Of a stretch of 58,443 nucleotides of DNA, positions 26,651 through 33,958 are shown piece after piece. The notes below the pieces were generated by a model. It searched no databases, was not told the DNA's origin, and saw nothing but the letters and a program-made list of their open reading frames with translations. This DNA is from Spirochaetia bacterium. GTDB lineage: Bacteria > Spirochaetota > Spirochaetia > DAHUYW01. Numbering within the stretch: the first letter of the stretch is position 1; each line of letters begins with the position of its first letter. Where the stretch lies: positions 1 to 58,443 of the forward strand of contig JASHNV010000150.1 in the NCBI GenBank assembly GCA_030041455.1, given 5' to 3'. The position numbers and the translations under genes were made by a program.

Positions 26651-27042
26651 GGGCACATCCTCCCTTCGATCGCGGAGTCCCGGTCCGGGCGCTCGCTCCG
26701 AGGAGCCGGCGAATGCCGTTCCGGACATCGCGACGCCGCTCGTGGGCAGCACTGGAGCGTATCGCTTCGACCGGATCTCCCTTTTCGGAAGCGGGCGGTT
26801 TCAAAGCGGTTTTTTCTCGGGGTCGCATCCCGCCCGGAATGCGTGGGATTCCGGAATGGTACGCATCCCGAAAATGAAAGTCAAACGGAGCGGGTCGCGC
26901 TCCTGTCGTGGTGTGCCCGGCGCGGCGTCGTGCCTCCTGCGATCGTCGTCCGCCTCGCGCGGTCCGCGGAGGGGACTGGAGTATGCTAGTTCGGTAGACA
27001 GGAACGGATGAGGTACGAGGCGGAACGGGAAACGATGAGAGG
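26651..27042. other. Intergenic stretch with nested palindrome, left flank of the accessory region
   Basis: No gene is supported. Features seen are a T6 run at 26809-26815, the nested palindrome at 26839-26866, and near 26985 an AGTTCGGTAGACAGG segment that resembles the end of an IS3-type element. Confidence 0.5.
26839..26866. repeat. Nested 28-nt palindrome
   Basis: ATGCGT (26839-26844) pairs with ACGCAT (26861-26866), and inside lies the perfect 10-nt palindrome ATTCCGGAAT (26848-26857). The centre of symmetry is shared. It could be an operator for the luciferase-like gene or a scar of the nearby insertion sequence. Confidence 0.5.
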
Positions 27043-27534
27043 TTGAGAACGTACAGCGCCGACGTGAAGGCCGAGGTGGTGAAGATGGAGTTGGAGCAGG
27101 ACTTGAGCCAACGGGAAGTGGGACAGCGGTTGTCGATTCCCGCGGGGAGCATCGGGAACTGGGTGAGCGCGGCGAAGGGGCAGCGGATAGCCGGGGATCC
27201 CGGGGAGCGGACGGTGGGCGAGCTATCGGCTGAGAACGCGAGGCTGCGGAAGGAGCTCGCCTGGGGCGCGCATGAGCGAGAGATCCTGGGAAAAGCCGTT
27301 GCGTACTTCCGAGGTCCCGGGGGCCCGTGGAAGGCTCAACAGGCTGCTGACAACGTCGGAGCGTCGCCGTCGACACGAGCGAATTGCCATAGTACCCAAA
27401 GGGCGGGGCAGCGGATCATGATGGAGGCTTCCAATCCGCAGCCTGACGAATGCTCCAGGACCTTCCGCGCAGCCCGGAAGCCCCTCCGCGGGGCCTCGAA
27501 AACGGCTGCCGCGCAGACCACGGGAATAAGATAA
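27043..27534 (+). pseudogene. IS3-family transposase OrfA remnant (OrfB missing)
   Basis: Residues 1-83, from a TTG at 27043 after GATGAGAGG, match the OrfA helix-turn-helix of IS3/IS150-type elements: YSADVKAEVVKMELEQDLSQREVGQRL, IPAGSIGNWV, then the leucine-zipper-like ENARLRKELAWGAHEREILGKAVAYF. In intact elements OrfA ends about there and OrfB, with the DDE catalytic domain, follows. Here the frame runs on for about 75 unrelated residues and no OrfB is present, so it is a decayed fragment unable to transpose. It marks the left border of the accessory cluster. Confidence 0.8.
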
Positions 27535-27550
27535 CCTGAATCGTGTGTGC

Positions 27551-27567
27551 CCGCGCCGGAGGCGCGG
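27551..27567. terminator. Hairpin downstream of the TIM-barrel gene
   Basis: CCGCGCC-GGA-GGCGCGG forms a 7-bp stem with a 3-nt loop, 11 nt past the stop of the minus-strand gene. No U-tract follows, so terminator function is only probable. Confidence 0.4.
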
Positions 27568-27578
27568 CGTTCAGGGGA

Positions 27579-28355
27579 TCACTCGCGCGCCCACACCTCC
27601 CGGCAGAAGCGCAGGCTCTCGGCGTCGGAGTCCTCGGGCAGGGCGATGGCTCCGCGGTAGCCGATCGCGCGCAGGGAACGGAAGAAGGGGGCGTAGTCGT
27701 AGCCATCGGAGGGCCGGGGCGAGGCTTGCGCACCGCCTTCCGCGCGCGGAGCGTCCGCCTGAACGTGTCCTATATAGCGCGCGAAAAGCGCGAGGTCGGT
27801 CATCTCGGCGCCGATCGTCGAAAGCTCCCCGAGGCTGATGACCGAGGCGACGTTGCTTCGACCCGCGGCCTCGATGAAGTCGACCGTTTCTTGCAAGGTG
27901 TTGAGATAGTTCGTCCGGCCGGCTCCGAGCGGCTCTATCATGACCGTGATATCCCGCTTCCCGGCAACATCGCAGATCATCGCGACGAACTGCAGCATCT
28001 GCTGCTTCATGTCGGAAACGTCGCCTTCCTCGGGCAGGTACCGGGCGTATCCGTCGCTCCACAGCAGCGTTCGGCAGCCGAGGGAGGCGATGCGCTCGAC
28101 AACGCCCTTCAGGTACTCGATCCAAACGTAGGTATTGAAGCCCCGCTCGGTCACGCGCACTTCCGGCGGGAGGGGCCCTCCGCAGGCATCGACGGACAGC
28201 CCGAGACGCGCGAGGAGCGACGCGATTTCCGCGAGCCTCCGTTCGCTCTGCTCCAGGAGGCGTCCGACGCCGAGCTGCACGCCCTGGAAGCCCTCGACCC
28301 GGGCGGCCTCGAGCGTTTCAAGATCGCCTACCATCTTTGCCCATCGTACGCCCAT
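27579..28355 (-). CDS. Xylose-isomerase-like TIM-barrel protein with altered metal site
   Basis: The 258-residue protein fits the sugar phosphate isomerase/epimerase (AP endonuclease 2) family: VMIEPLGAGRTNYLN places the first metal-ligand Glu at 141, and GHVQADAPR gives His197. Two other usual ligands appear changed: the Asp-x-x-His strand reads VISLGEL (Ser174), and the final strand reads IALPED, with Pro240 where Glu is expected. The family includes 3-dehydroshikimate dehydratases (AsbF/QuiC type), of interest because two dehydroquinase genes lie just upstream, but the altered site means the reaction is uncertain. It lies 15 nt after the dehydroquinase-like gene and ends the leftward operon. 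Confidence 0.75.
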   Translation of the reverse strand: MGVRWAKMVGDLETLEAARVEGFQGVQLGVGRLLEQSERRLAEIASLLARLGLSVDACGGPLPPEVRVTERGFNTYVWIEYLKGVVERIASLGCRTLLWSDGYARYLPEEGDVSDMKQQMLQFVAMICDVAGKRDITVMIEPLGAGRTNYLNTLQETVDFIEAAGRSNVASVISLGELSTIGAEMTDLALFARYIGHVQADAPRAEGGAQASPRPSDGYDYAPFFRSLRAIGYRGAIALPEDSDAESLRFCREVWARE

Positions 28356-28370
28356 CCGCGGCCTCCCAGC

Positions 28371-28850
28371 CTAGTCCTTGGTCAAGTTCGCGAGGGCGTC
28401 GAGGGCCAAGAGGTAGCTCGTCTTGCCGAATCCGCCGATGACGCCGACGCACACGGCAGCGATCACCGACTGATGGCGGAACTCCTCGCGCGCGTGGACG
28501 TTCGATATGAAGACCTCCAAGCAGGGGAGGAGCATCGCGCCGATCGCGCTTCGAAGGGCGTAGCTGTAGTGGGCCAAGGCTCCGGCGTTAATGATTACGC
28601 CGTCGAAGCGCCCGGGCGCCCCCTGCAAGGAGTCGATGATCCGGCCCTCGCTGTTGTGCTGTTCGCACTCGACCTCGACGCCCAGCTTCGCCGACCGCGC
28701 ACGCAGCCCCTCGTGGATATCGTCAAGGGAGCCGCGGCCGTAGATCGAGGTCTTTCGGGAACCGAGGAGGTTGAGGTTCGGTCCCGAAATGACGAGGAAT
28801 CGCTTCTTCGCCGCGGCCCCGCCTCCCGCCTCGGCGGCTAGGGCAGCCAC
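28371..28850 (-). CDS. Type II 3-dehydroquinase paralogue with His-to-Phe change in the active site
   Basis: This 159-residue protein has the flavodoxin-like AroQ fold: SGPNLNLLGSR (Asn25, lid Arg32), SIYG (catalytic Tyr37), VIINAGALAHYS (Asn88, His94), then LEVFISNVHAREEFRH. In canonical AroQ the last strand reads EVHLSN; here Phe114 replaces that substrate-binding His, and the NPGAYTH motif has become NAGALAH. Catalytic Arg and Tyr remain, so trans-dehydration chemistry is possible on a different substrate. The start is GTG 28850, after AGAGAGG, overlapping the upstream paralogue by 13 nt; the longer frame from 28931 would overlap by 94 nt. Confidence 0.85.
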   Translation of the reverse strand: MAALAAEAGGGAAAKKRFLVISGPNLNLLGSRKTSIYGRGSLDDIHEGLRARSAKLGVEVECEQHNSEGRIIDSLQGAPGRFDGVIINAGALAHYSYALRSAIGAMLLPCLEVFISNVHAREEFRHQSVIAAVCVGVIGGFGKTSYLLALDALANLTKD

Positions 28851-29290
28851 GGATCGAGCCTCTCTTCCAGCAGCGCCCGCAGGGCGAGCACGTAGCCGAG
28901 GGAGCCCAGGCCGCAAATCTGCCCAATGCAAACCGGCGCGATGACCGACGTGTGCCGGAAGGATTCACGCTTGTAGATATTGGAGATATGCACCTCCACC
29001 GTTGGAACTTCGGCCGCGGCGATTGCGTCCCGAAGCGCGATTGAGTAGTGCGTGTAGGCGCCCGCGTTGAGCACGATCCCGTCGGTCCGCTGCCTGCATC
29101 CCTGGACGGCGCCAACGAGCTCTCCCTCACTGTTCGATTGAAAGAACTCAATCTCGACTTCGAGCGTTGCGGCCTCGGCCGCAACCTCGTCGTTGATGCG
29201 CTCGATCGACTTTCCGCCGTAAATGCCCACCTCTCGCTTACCGAGCATGTTGAGGTTCGGCCCATGAATGACCAAAAAGCGTCGTGCCAC
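28838..29290 (-). CDS. aroQ: Type II 3-dehydroquinate dehydratase (canonical active site)
   Basis: The 150-residue product from GTG 29290, after AGGGAGGAAGGC, carries the full type II set at the numbering of the M. tuberculosis enzyme: Asn12 (GPNLN), Arg19 and Tyr24 on the lid (GKREVGIYG), Asn75 and His81 (LNAGAYTHYS), Glu99 and His101 (EVHISN), and the RESFRH block. It should interconvert 3-dehydroquinate and 3-dehydroshikimate. Because a fused type I AroDE is present at 12-13.5 kb, this one probably serves catabolism, for example of quinate. It is the first gene of the leftward operon, divergent from the GntR regulator. Confidence 0.88.
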   Translation of the reverse strand: MARRFLVIHGPNLNMLGKREVGIYGGKSIERINDEVAAEAATLEVEIEFFQSNSEGELVGAVQGCRQRTDGIVLNAGAYTHYSIALRDAIAAAEVPTVEVHISNIYKRESFRHTSVIAPVCIGQICGLGSLGYVLALRALLEERLDPWLP

Positions 29291-29320
29291 GCCTTCCTCC
29301 CTGTGCGGCGGTTCGGTCGA

Positions 29321-29349
29321 ATGGTACGTGCGAATGGCTCGAGTGTCCA
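29321..29349 (-). promoter_or_regulatory. Promoter of the tandem aroQ operon
   Basis: On the minus strand TGGACA (29349-29344), 17-nt spacer, TACCAT (29326-29321), about 30 nt before the GTG at 29290. Confidence 0.45.
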
Positions 29350-29390
29350 TAATCGCGAATCCGGTCGTCGTGACCGCGGCGCGCCGGGTA

Positions 29391-29419
29391 TTTACCGCGC
29401 AGAATACTTGGATTATTAT
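29391..29419 (+). promoter_or_regulatory. Promoter of the GntR regulator
   Basis: TTTACC (29391-29396), 17-nt spacer, TATTAT (29414-29419), 10 nt before the ATG at 29430. The -10 lies inside the shared AT-rich site at 29403-29419. Confidence 0.5.
29403..29419. promoter_or_regulatory. Putative operator, copy 1 (ATAATAAT site)
   Basis: On the minus strand this reads ATAATAAT-CCA-AGTATT. The first 8 nt are identical to the left arm of the inverted repeat at 41655-41673. It overlaps the gntR -10, as expected for autoregulation. In this GC-rich DNA such an AT block is conspicuous. Confidence 0.5.
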
Positions 29420-29429
29420 TGAAAGCGGC

Positions 29430-30128
29430 ATGGGACAGCGGGGAAGCAAAAAGGCCCGGGCATACGAGAACCTCAAGAGACGGATCATCAGCGTCGAACT
29501 GTCGCCGGGGCTGCCGATCAACGAGGCGGACCTCGCAACGCAGCTGGGAATCAGCAAGACCCCGGTTCGCGAGGCACTGCGTCAGCTGGAGCGAGACGGC
29601 CTCGTAGAGAACGTTCCCTCGCACGGCTCGACCATCTCGCACATCACGCTGCGGGACATCAACGAGATCTTCGAGATCAGGGAGATCATCGAAGCGGGAG
29701 CTGCCAAGCGCGCCGCCGCGATCCGAGGAAACGACGAGCTCGCGCGGCAACGCGACGCGCTCGCGGGTATGATTCAGAACCCTCCCGCGGACGCGGAGAC
29801 CGAGTACCAGTGGGGAAAATGGGAGGATCTTCACCTGCTGCTCGTCCGATCGCTCGGTAACAGTCTGCTGGTCGACGTCTATACCGGGCTCGTCGATCGC
29901 ATCCTTCGAATCCGCAACCACTACGGCAAACGCCTGACCTCCGGTCGCTTCGGCGACATGGTGGCCGAGCACAAGGCGATTCTCGACGCGGTTCTCGGCG
30001 GCGACCCCGACGGCGCGGAGAATGCGATGGTGATCCATCTTCGAAACGCGAGCACCTACCTTGCCGAGCTCGCCGTCACCGGCGGCCCGTTCCCGCGACG
30101 GCCGCTGCCTTCGACCGGAGGCCGATAG
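29430..30128 (+). CDS. GntR-family transcriptional regulator, FadR/FCD subfamily
   Basis: The 232-residue protein has an N-terminal winged helix (about 10-75): AYENLKRRIISVELSPGLPINEADLATQLGISKTPVREALRQLERDGLVENVPSHGSTIS fits GntR throughout. A C-terminal FCD helical ligand domain follows (about 85-220) with LRDINEIFEIREIIEAGAA and the metal/ligand-His region EHKAILDAVLGGD. I chose ATG 29430 because the residues encoded upstream cross the promoter. It is divergent from aroQ and sits inside the catabolic cluster, so it probably represses both arms and responds to the substrate or an intermediate. FCD members usually sense organic acids. Confidence 0.9.
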   Translation: MGQRGSKKARAYENLKRRIISVELSPGLPINEADLATQLGISKTPVREALRQLERDGLVENVPSHGSTISHITLRDINEIFEIREIIEAGAAKRAAAIRGNDELARQRDALAGMIQNPPADAETEYQWGKWEDLHLLLVRSLGNSLLVDVYTGLVDRILRIRNHYGKRLTSGRFGDMVAEHKAILDAVLGGDPDGAENAMVIHLRNASTYLAELAVTGGPFPRRPLPSTGGR

Positions 30129-30205
30129 CCTTCCCGTCTTTCGCGCTCGCCGCTCGGCCGCCCTTTCCGCCGGCCCTCCTTGCGCGTCGCCGGAAGGCTC
30201 GACTT

Positions 30206-32128
30206 TCACGGCGTCGCGGGCCGCTCGGTGCCGGCCGGAAGGCTCTGAGCTTCGTTTGCCGATCCGGGCCGGGAAGACGGCTCGCCTTCTCCGGTCTTGA
30301 ACCGAAGGAGCGCGAGGTCGAGCGAGTCGCTCAGCTCTCCGAGCCTCTCGGCGATCCCGAGTACGCTGCCGACCACCGACGAGATCTCTCGAATGCCCGC
30401 CCCGATCTCTTCCATGCCGGAGCGAACTTCGGCCGAAACTCTCTGGACCGCGAGCATCGTCTCGTGGATCGACGCCGAGCTCTCCTGTATGGTCCCCGAA
30501 CCGCGTTGAACCGCCCGCGAGACGCCCTGCAATACCGCCATCGCCTGGAGCACCCGGCCGCCCCCGCCGCGAATCTCGGCCATCGTGCCCGCGATTTCGA
30601 CGAGCGACGCGGAGAGCTCCCTCACGTCGCGGTCGATCGTCCCAAACGCGTCGCTGAGCTCCGCCCCCGACTCGCCGGCCCTGGCGATCAGAGCGACGAT
30701 GTCTCGAACAATGGAGTCGATCTCCTTGGATTGCTGCGCGCAGGCTTCCGACAGTTTGCGGATCTCGTCGGCCACGACCGAGAAGCCCTTCCCGGCCGCG
30801 CCCGCGTGGGCGGCTTCGATCGCGGCGTTCATGGCGAGGAGACTGGTCTGCGAGGAAATGCTGTCGATTACGGCGGTGATGCTGTGAATGCTCCCCACGT
30901 TGTCGTTTATTCTTCGGACAATGTCGGTCGTGAACGCCGCCTTCTGTCCCCCCGTCTCCATGGTTTTCGCGAGGCTCTCGACCGCCGAGCGGCGCTTTTC
31001 GGCGGCGGCCGCCACGCCTTGGAGCGTCTCGATCATCCGGGTAACCGAGGCGGTAGACTCTTCCACCATCGCGAGCTGCTCTTGGATCTGTCGGTTCAAG
31101 GACTGGATGTTGCTTGAGATCTCCTCGACATCGCGGCCCGCAGCGAGAAATCGCTCGTCGAGCCCGGCGATCCGCCGGCCGATCGCGTCGATGTTGGCGT
31201 CGATTTGCGCCGTCGATGAGCTCGCCCGCCCGGTCGTCACGATCAGACTCTCTTTCAGCTCGATGTTGTCGTGCGACACGCTCTGGACGTGCGAGACGGT
31301 TTCCTTCAGCCCGTCGTCGAACTCGGTGAGATCGGAGGCAAGCGAGCCGATCTCGTCCCGAGCGCGGACGAGGAAGCGCGCAGTGAGGTCGCCGCCCTTC
31401 ATTTGTGCTATCCCCGCCTCGATGGCGCGGATTGAACGGGCGAGGCCGCCCATGACCGTGAAGAACACGGCGAGCGTGATCCCGACGAGGACCACGATGA
31501 TCGCCGCGGCCGTGAGGCGGCTGCGGGCCTCGAGCCTGGAAACCTCGCGGTCGATTATGGAAAACTGCTCCGAGACCACGGACTCGGAGCTGCTGATCGT
31601 GTCGTCGAGCGTGTCCATCCGCGCGTAAAAGCTCTGGGCGTCGGCGACGACCGTCACGCTTGCCGTCTGGTTTGGAGTTTTCTCATCGGTCAGTACGGTG
31701 GGCAGGTCAAACTCGAGCGCGAGTCCGTAGGCCTGCTTGACCGCGTCGTGGAGGGCGCTGGCGGCGGCGAGAAAATCGTCGGTGTCCCTTCCGAGGAGCG
31801 TCTCGAGATTCTCGATCACAACGAGAGCGTTTTTCACCGATCCGCTCATAGCCGGAAGAACGCTCATCCTGTGGACCGAAGCGAAGGCTTTCGCGGTAGT
31901 CCCCGCCGCCGCTTTGAAGACATCGAGCTGCCGGTCGAACGGCAGGCGCGCTAGCCGATTGAGCGCCAGTGCCTGGTCCACCAGAGCGGTTCTCGAATCC
32001 TCGAGCGTTTGTCGTTCCGATTCGATGCTCGCCACCGGCGCGAGCACGATGAAGTAGACCGCCGTCGAGACGACAAAAGTGACGATGAGGAGGAGGAGAA
32101 GCGCGAAGAGCTTCGTACGGATGCGCAT
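30206..32128 (-). CDS. Methyl-accepting chemotaxis protein
   Basis: The 640-residue receptor has two membrane helices (about 6-30 and 207-229) bracketing a helical sensor domain of about 175 residues, then a HAMP segment (SIRAIEAGIAQMKGGDLTARF). The signalling domain has the conserved hairpin tip SQTSLLAMNAAIEAAHAG-AAGKGFSVVADEIRKLSE. A C-terminal tail rich in Pro and Ser lacks an obvious CheB/CheR-binding pentapeptide. The ligand is unknown. Placement in the catabolic island suggests chemotaxis to the island's substrate or a breakdown product. The ribosome site is AAAGGGTG before ATG 32128. Confidence 0.93.
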   Translation of the reverse strand: MRIRTKLFALLLLLIVTFVVSTAVYFIVLAPVASIESERQTLEDSRTALVDQALALNRLARLPFDRQLDVFKAAAGTTAKAFASVHRMSVLPAMSGSVKNALVVIENLETLLGRDTDDFLAAASALHDAVKQAYGLALEFDLPTVLTDEKTPNQTASVTVVADAQSFYARMDTLDDTISSSESVVSEQFSIIDREVSRLEARSRLTAAAIIVVLVGITLAVFFTVMGGLARSIRAIEAGIAQMKGGDLTARFLVRARDEIGSLASDLTEFDDGLKETVSHVQSVSHDNIELKESLIVTTGRASSSTAQIDANIDAIGRRIAGLDERFLAAGRDVEEISSNIQSLNRQIQEQLAMVEESTASVTRMIETLQGVAAAAEKRRSAVESLAKTMETGGQKAAFTTDIVRRINDNVGSIHSITAVIDSISSQTSLLAMNAAIEAAHAGAAGKGFSVVADEIRKLSEACAQQSKEIDSIVRDIVALIARAGESGAELSDAFGTIDRDVRELSASLVEIAGTMAEIRGGGGRVLQAMAVLQGVSRAVQRGSGTIQESSASIHETMLAVQRVSAEVRSGMEEIGAGIREISSVVGSVLGIAERLGELSDSLDLALLRFKTGEGEPSSRPGSANEAQSLPAGTERPATP

Positions 32129-32788
32129 GCAATCACCCTTTGCGAGCCCGATTCTCCGGGGCTCGCGCGCGAGCCGCGCCGCGGGAACCGGCGGCCCGAC
32201 GCTCTCTGGCGAACGTTCCTTGGCCCGTCCGGGCCCGCAAAGCTCCCGCGGAAGCCGCTTCGGCCCGTTCCGCCCGGTGCGTCGTCACGAACCTCCTCGT
32301 CCCCGATTCTCGCCCGATGTTGGCTCTCGGTTTTCGTTCGGCATGCGTCGAAGCACGATGGCCCTGGAACGCTTCTCGAAAGCCGATCGGCCCGCGGCGG
32401 GAGAAATCCGCGATCGTCGTCCGGCCCGCCGTGATGCGGCGCCTGCGGCGGCCTGCGTACTCGGGGGCCGCGCCGGGCGGCACGTTTGGCGCGATCAAGC
32501 TGGTCTCCGCTCCCTCGCTTCTCCAATAGCAAATCCGGCCGACCGGGCGACCCGCTCCCGGGGCGATTCGAACGAGCAGGATCGGCCTGCGAGCGACGAC
32601 GCGTTTTCCTGCCCGGGCGGAGCGTCTCGGAGGGCCCGCATTCGCAATCGCCGCTCGACCCGGGATGCACGAGGATCGAGGAGGGCCGGCAGAGCGCGGC
32701 CGCGTCGGCGATCCTGAGAAGCCAAGCTTCGCTCGCGATTGCACGCCGCCGCCGCGTTCCGAGAGGATCGCGATTTCCGTTCGCGGCT
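32129..32788. other. 660-nt non-coding stretch between chemoreceptor and M24 gene
   Basis: No frame here resembles a protein. The only structure seen is the perfect 16-nt palindrome GGCTCGCGCGCGAGCC at 32160-32175, with a competing 8-bp stem formed by GCGAGCCC (32142-32149) and the GGGCTCGC starting at 32158. Both fall in the chemoreceptor leader. Confidence 0.5.
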
Positions 32789-33940
32789 TCAGCACACGAT
32801 CGCCTCGTCGGAGAGGCGCCATTCGAATCCGCCCGGCGTCATGAGCTCATAGCCGTCACTCGTGACCGCGACCGTGTCTTCCACCTTGACGTGGCCGAAA
32901 TCCGGAATCCGAAACTCCGCTTCGACCGAGAGCACCATCCCGGCCTCGAGCACGTCCGCGGAGCCGAGATCGACGACGGGATCCTCGTGGTGGACGAGTC
33001 CGATTCCATGGGCAATGAAGCTGCCGTACTCCCCCCACCGGTGCGAGCGCAGAAACTCGTCCGCTCCGCGCTGCACGTCGCTCGCGGCGGCTCCCGAGCG
33101 CATCGAGCTCAAACCCGCTTCCGAAAGCTCCCTGCAGGAGCCGAGCAGGTCGACGGCGCGGGCCGACGGCCGGCCGAGGAATCCCGAACGGCATACCTCG
33201 GCGATGTAGCCCTCGAATACGCCGCCCGCGTCGACGTGAAGCGGCTGTCCGCCTCGCCACGTCCTCTTCCGGGAGGGAGCTCGGAAGAAGCTCGGCCCCG
33301 CGCAGACGAGCGAGTAGAGGTAGTACAGATCCCGCCGTCTGAACTCCGAGCGCACGAGCTCCGCCACCTCGAGCGTGGTCTGTCCGTCGCGGCCCGACCG
33401 CAGAGCATGGTCCACCGAATGGACGTTCCTCCGCAGCCCTTCGCGGATGGCGTCGAGCTCGGCGGGCCGCTTGACGGCTCGGAGCGGATCGAGCACCGCC
33501 GAGGCTTCGATGAACGTCGCCTGCGGAAGCGCGTCGGCCAAGCCGAGGAAGGCGTCGGCGGGCAGATAGGAGAGCTCGGCGGCGATTCGTCCGCACGCGA
33601 GCCCTCGGGCGCGGAGCTCCTCCGCGACCTTCGCCACGGCCGCGGCGCTGCCGATACGGGCGCTTTCGACGCACTCGTGCGGCCACGCTTCGGCTTCGTC
33701 CATCATCGCCCGCTCCGTCGGCCTTCCGACGAAGAAGGATTGCTCGATGCGGTTCAGCGGTATCGCGACGAAGCACAGGTGCTGCGTGCGCTTCGTGTTC
33801 CCGTCCCACGCGTACAGGGGATAGTAGTAGCCGCCCGTAAGATAGCGGACGTTGTGACGGCTTGAGGCGAGGAGCAGCCCGACGTCGAACCTCTCCATCA
33901 GAGCAAACAGTCTGTCCGGGTCGAAAACAACGCCACCCAA
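32789..33940 (-). CDS. M24-family pita-bread hydrolase (aminopeptidase P / creatinase-like)
   Basis: The 383-residue protein has the two-domain M24 plan. An N-terminal creatinase-like domain contains RHNVRYLTGGYYYPLYAW and ends near RAVKRPAELDAIREG. In the C-terminal domain the five metal positions read Asp237 (HVDAGG), Glu248 (YIAEV), His311 (IAHGIG), Glu340 (SVEAEF) and Glu354 (KVEDTV). The second is normally Asp, so the site is conservatively altered. It may be a proline-type dipeptidase or hydrolyse another amide. The start is TTG 33940 with GGGGAA upstream; ATG 33898 is an alternative. It is the last gene of the long RraA-LIV operon. Confidence 0.82.
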   Translation of the reverse strand: MGGVVFDPDRLFALMERFDVGLLLASSRHNVRYLTGGYYYPLYAWDGNTKRTQHLCFVAIPLNRIEQSFFVGRPTERAMMDEAEAWPHECVESARIGSAAAVAKVAEELRARGLACGRIAAELSYLPADAFLGLADALPQATFIEASAVLDPLRAVKRPAELDAIREGLRRNVHSVDHALRSGRDGQTTLEVAELVRSEFRRRDLYYLYSLVCAGPSFFRAPSRKRTWRGGQPLHVDAGGVFEGYIAEVCRSGFLGRPSARAVDLLGSCRELSEAGLSSMRSGAAASDVQRGADEFLRSHRWGEYGSFIAHGIGLVHHEDPVVDLGSADVLEAGMVLSVEAEFRIPDFGHVKVEDTVAVTSDGYELMTPGGFEWRLSDEAIVC

Positions 33941-33958
33941 TCGAGTTCCCCGCCCCGC

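Noticed and set aside
28851-28931. Upstream start for the second dehydroquinase paralogue
   Set aside because: It would overlap the previous gene by 94 nt and add Arg/Pro-rich residues unlike the family; GTG 28850 has a ribosome site and gives the normal length.
29403-29419. AT-rich site as a simple promoter UP element only
   Set aside because: It overlaps the -10 rather than lying upstream of the -35, and its 8-nt core recurs at the rraA promoter, so an operator is the better reading.
32133-32822. Minus-strand frame of 229 codons in the gap before the M24 gene
   Set aside because: Arg/Pro/Gly/Ala-rich, no motif, no ribosome site, and no codon bias like the neighbours.
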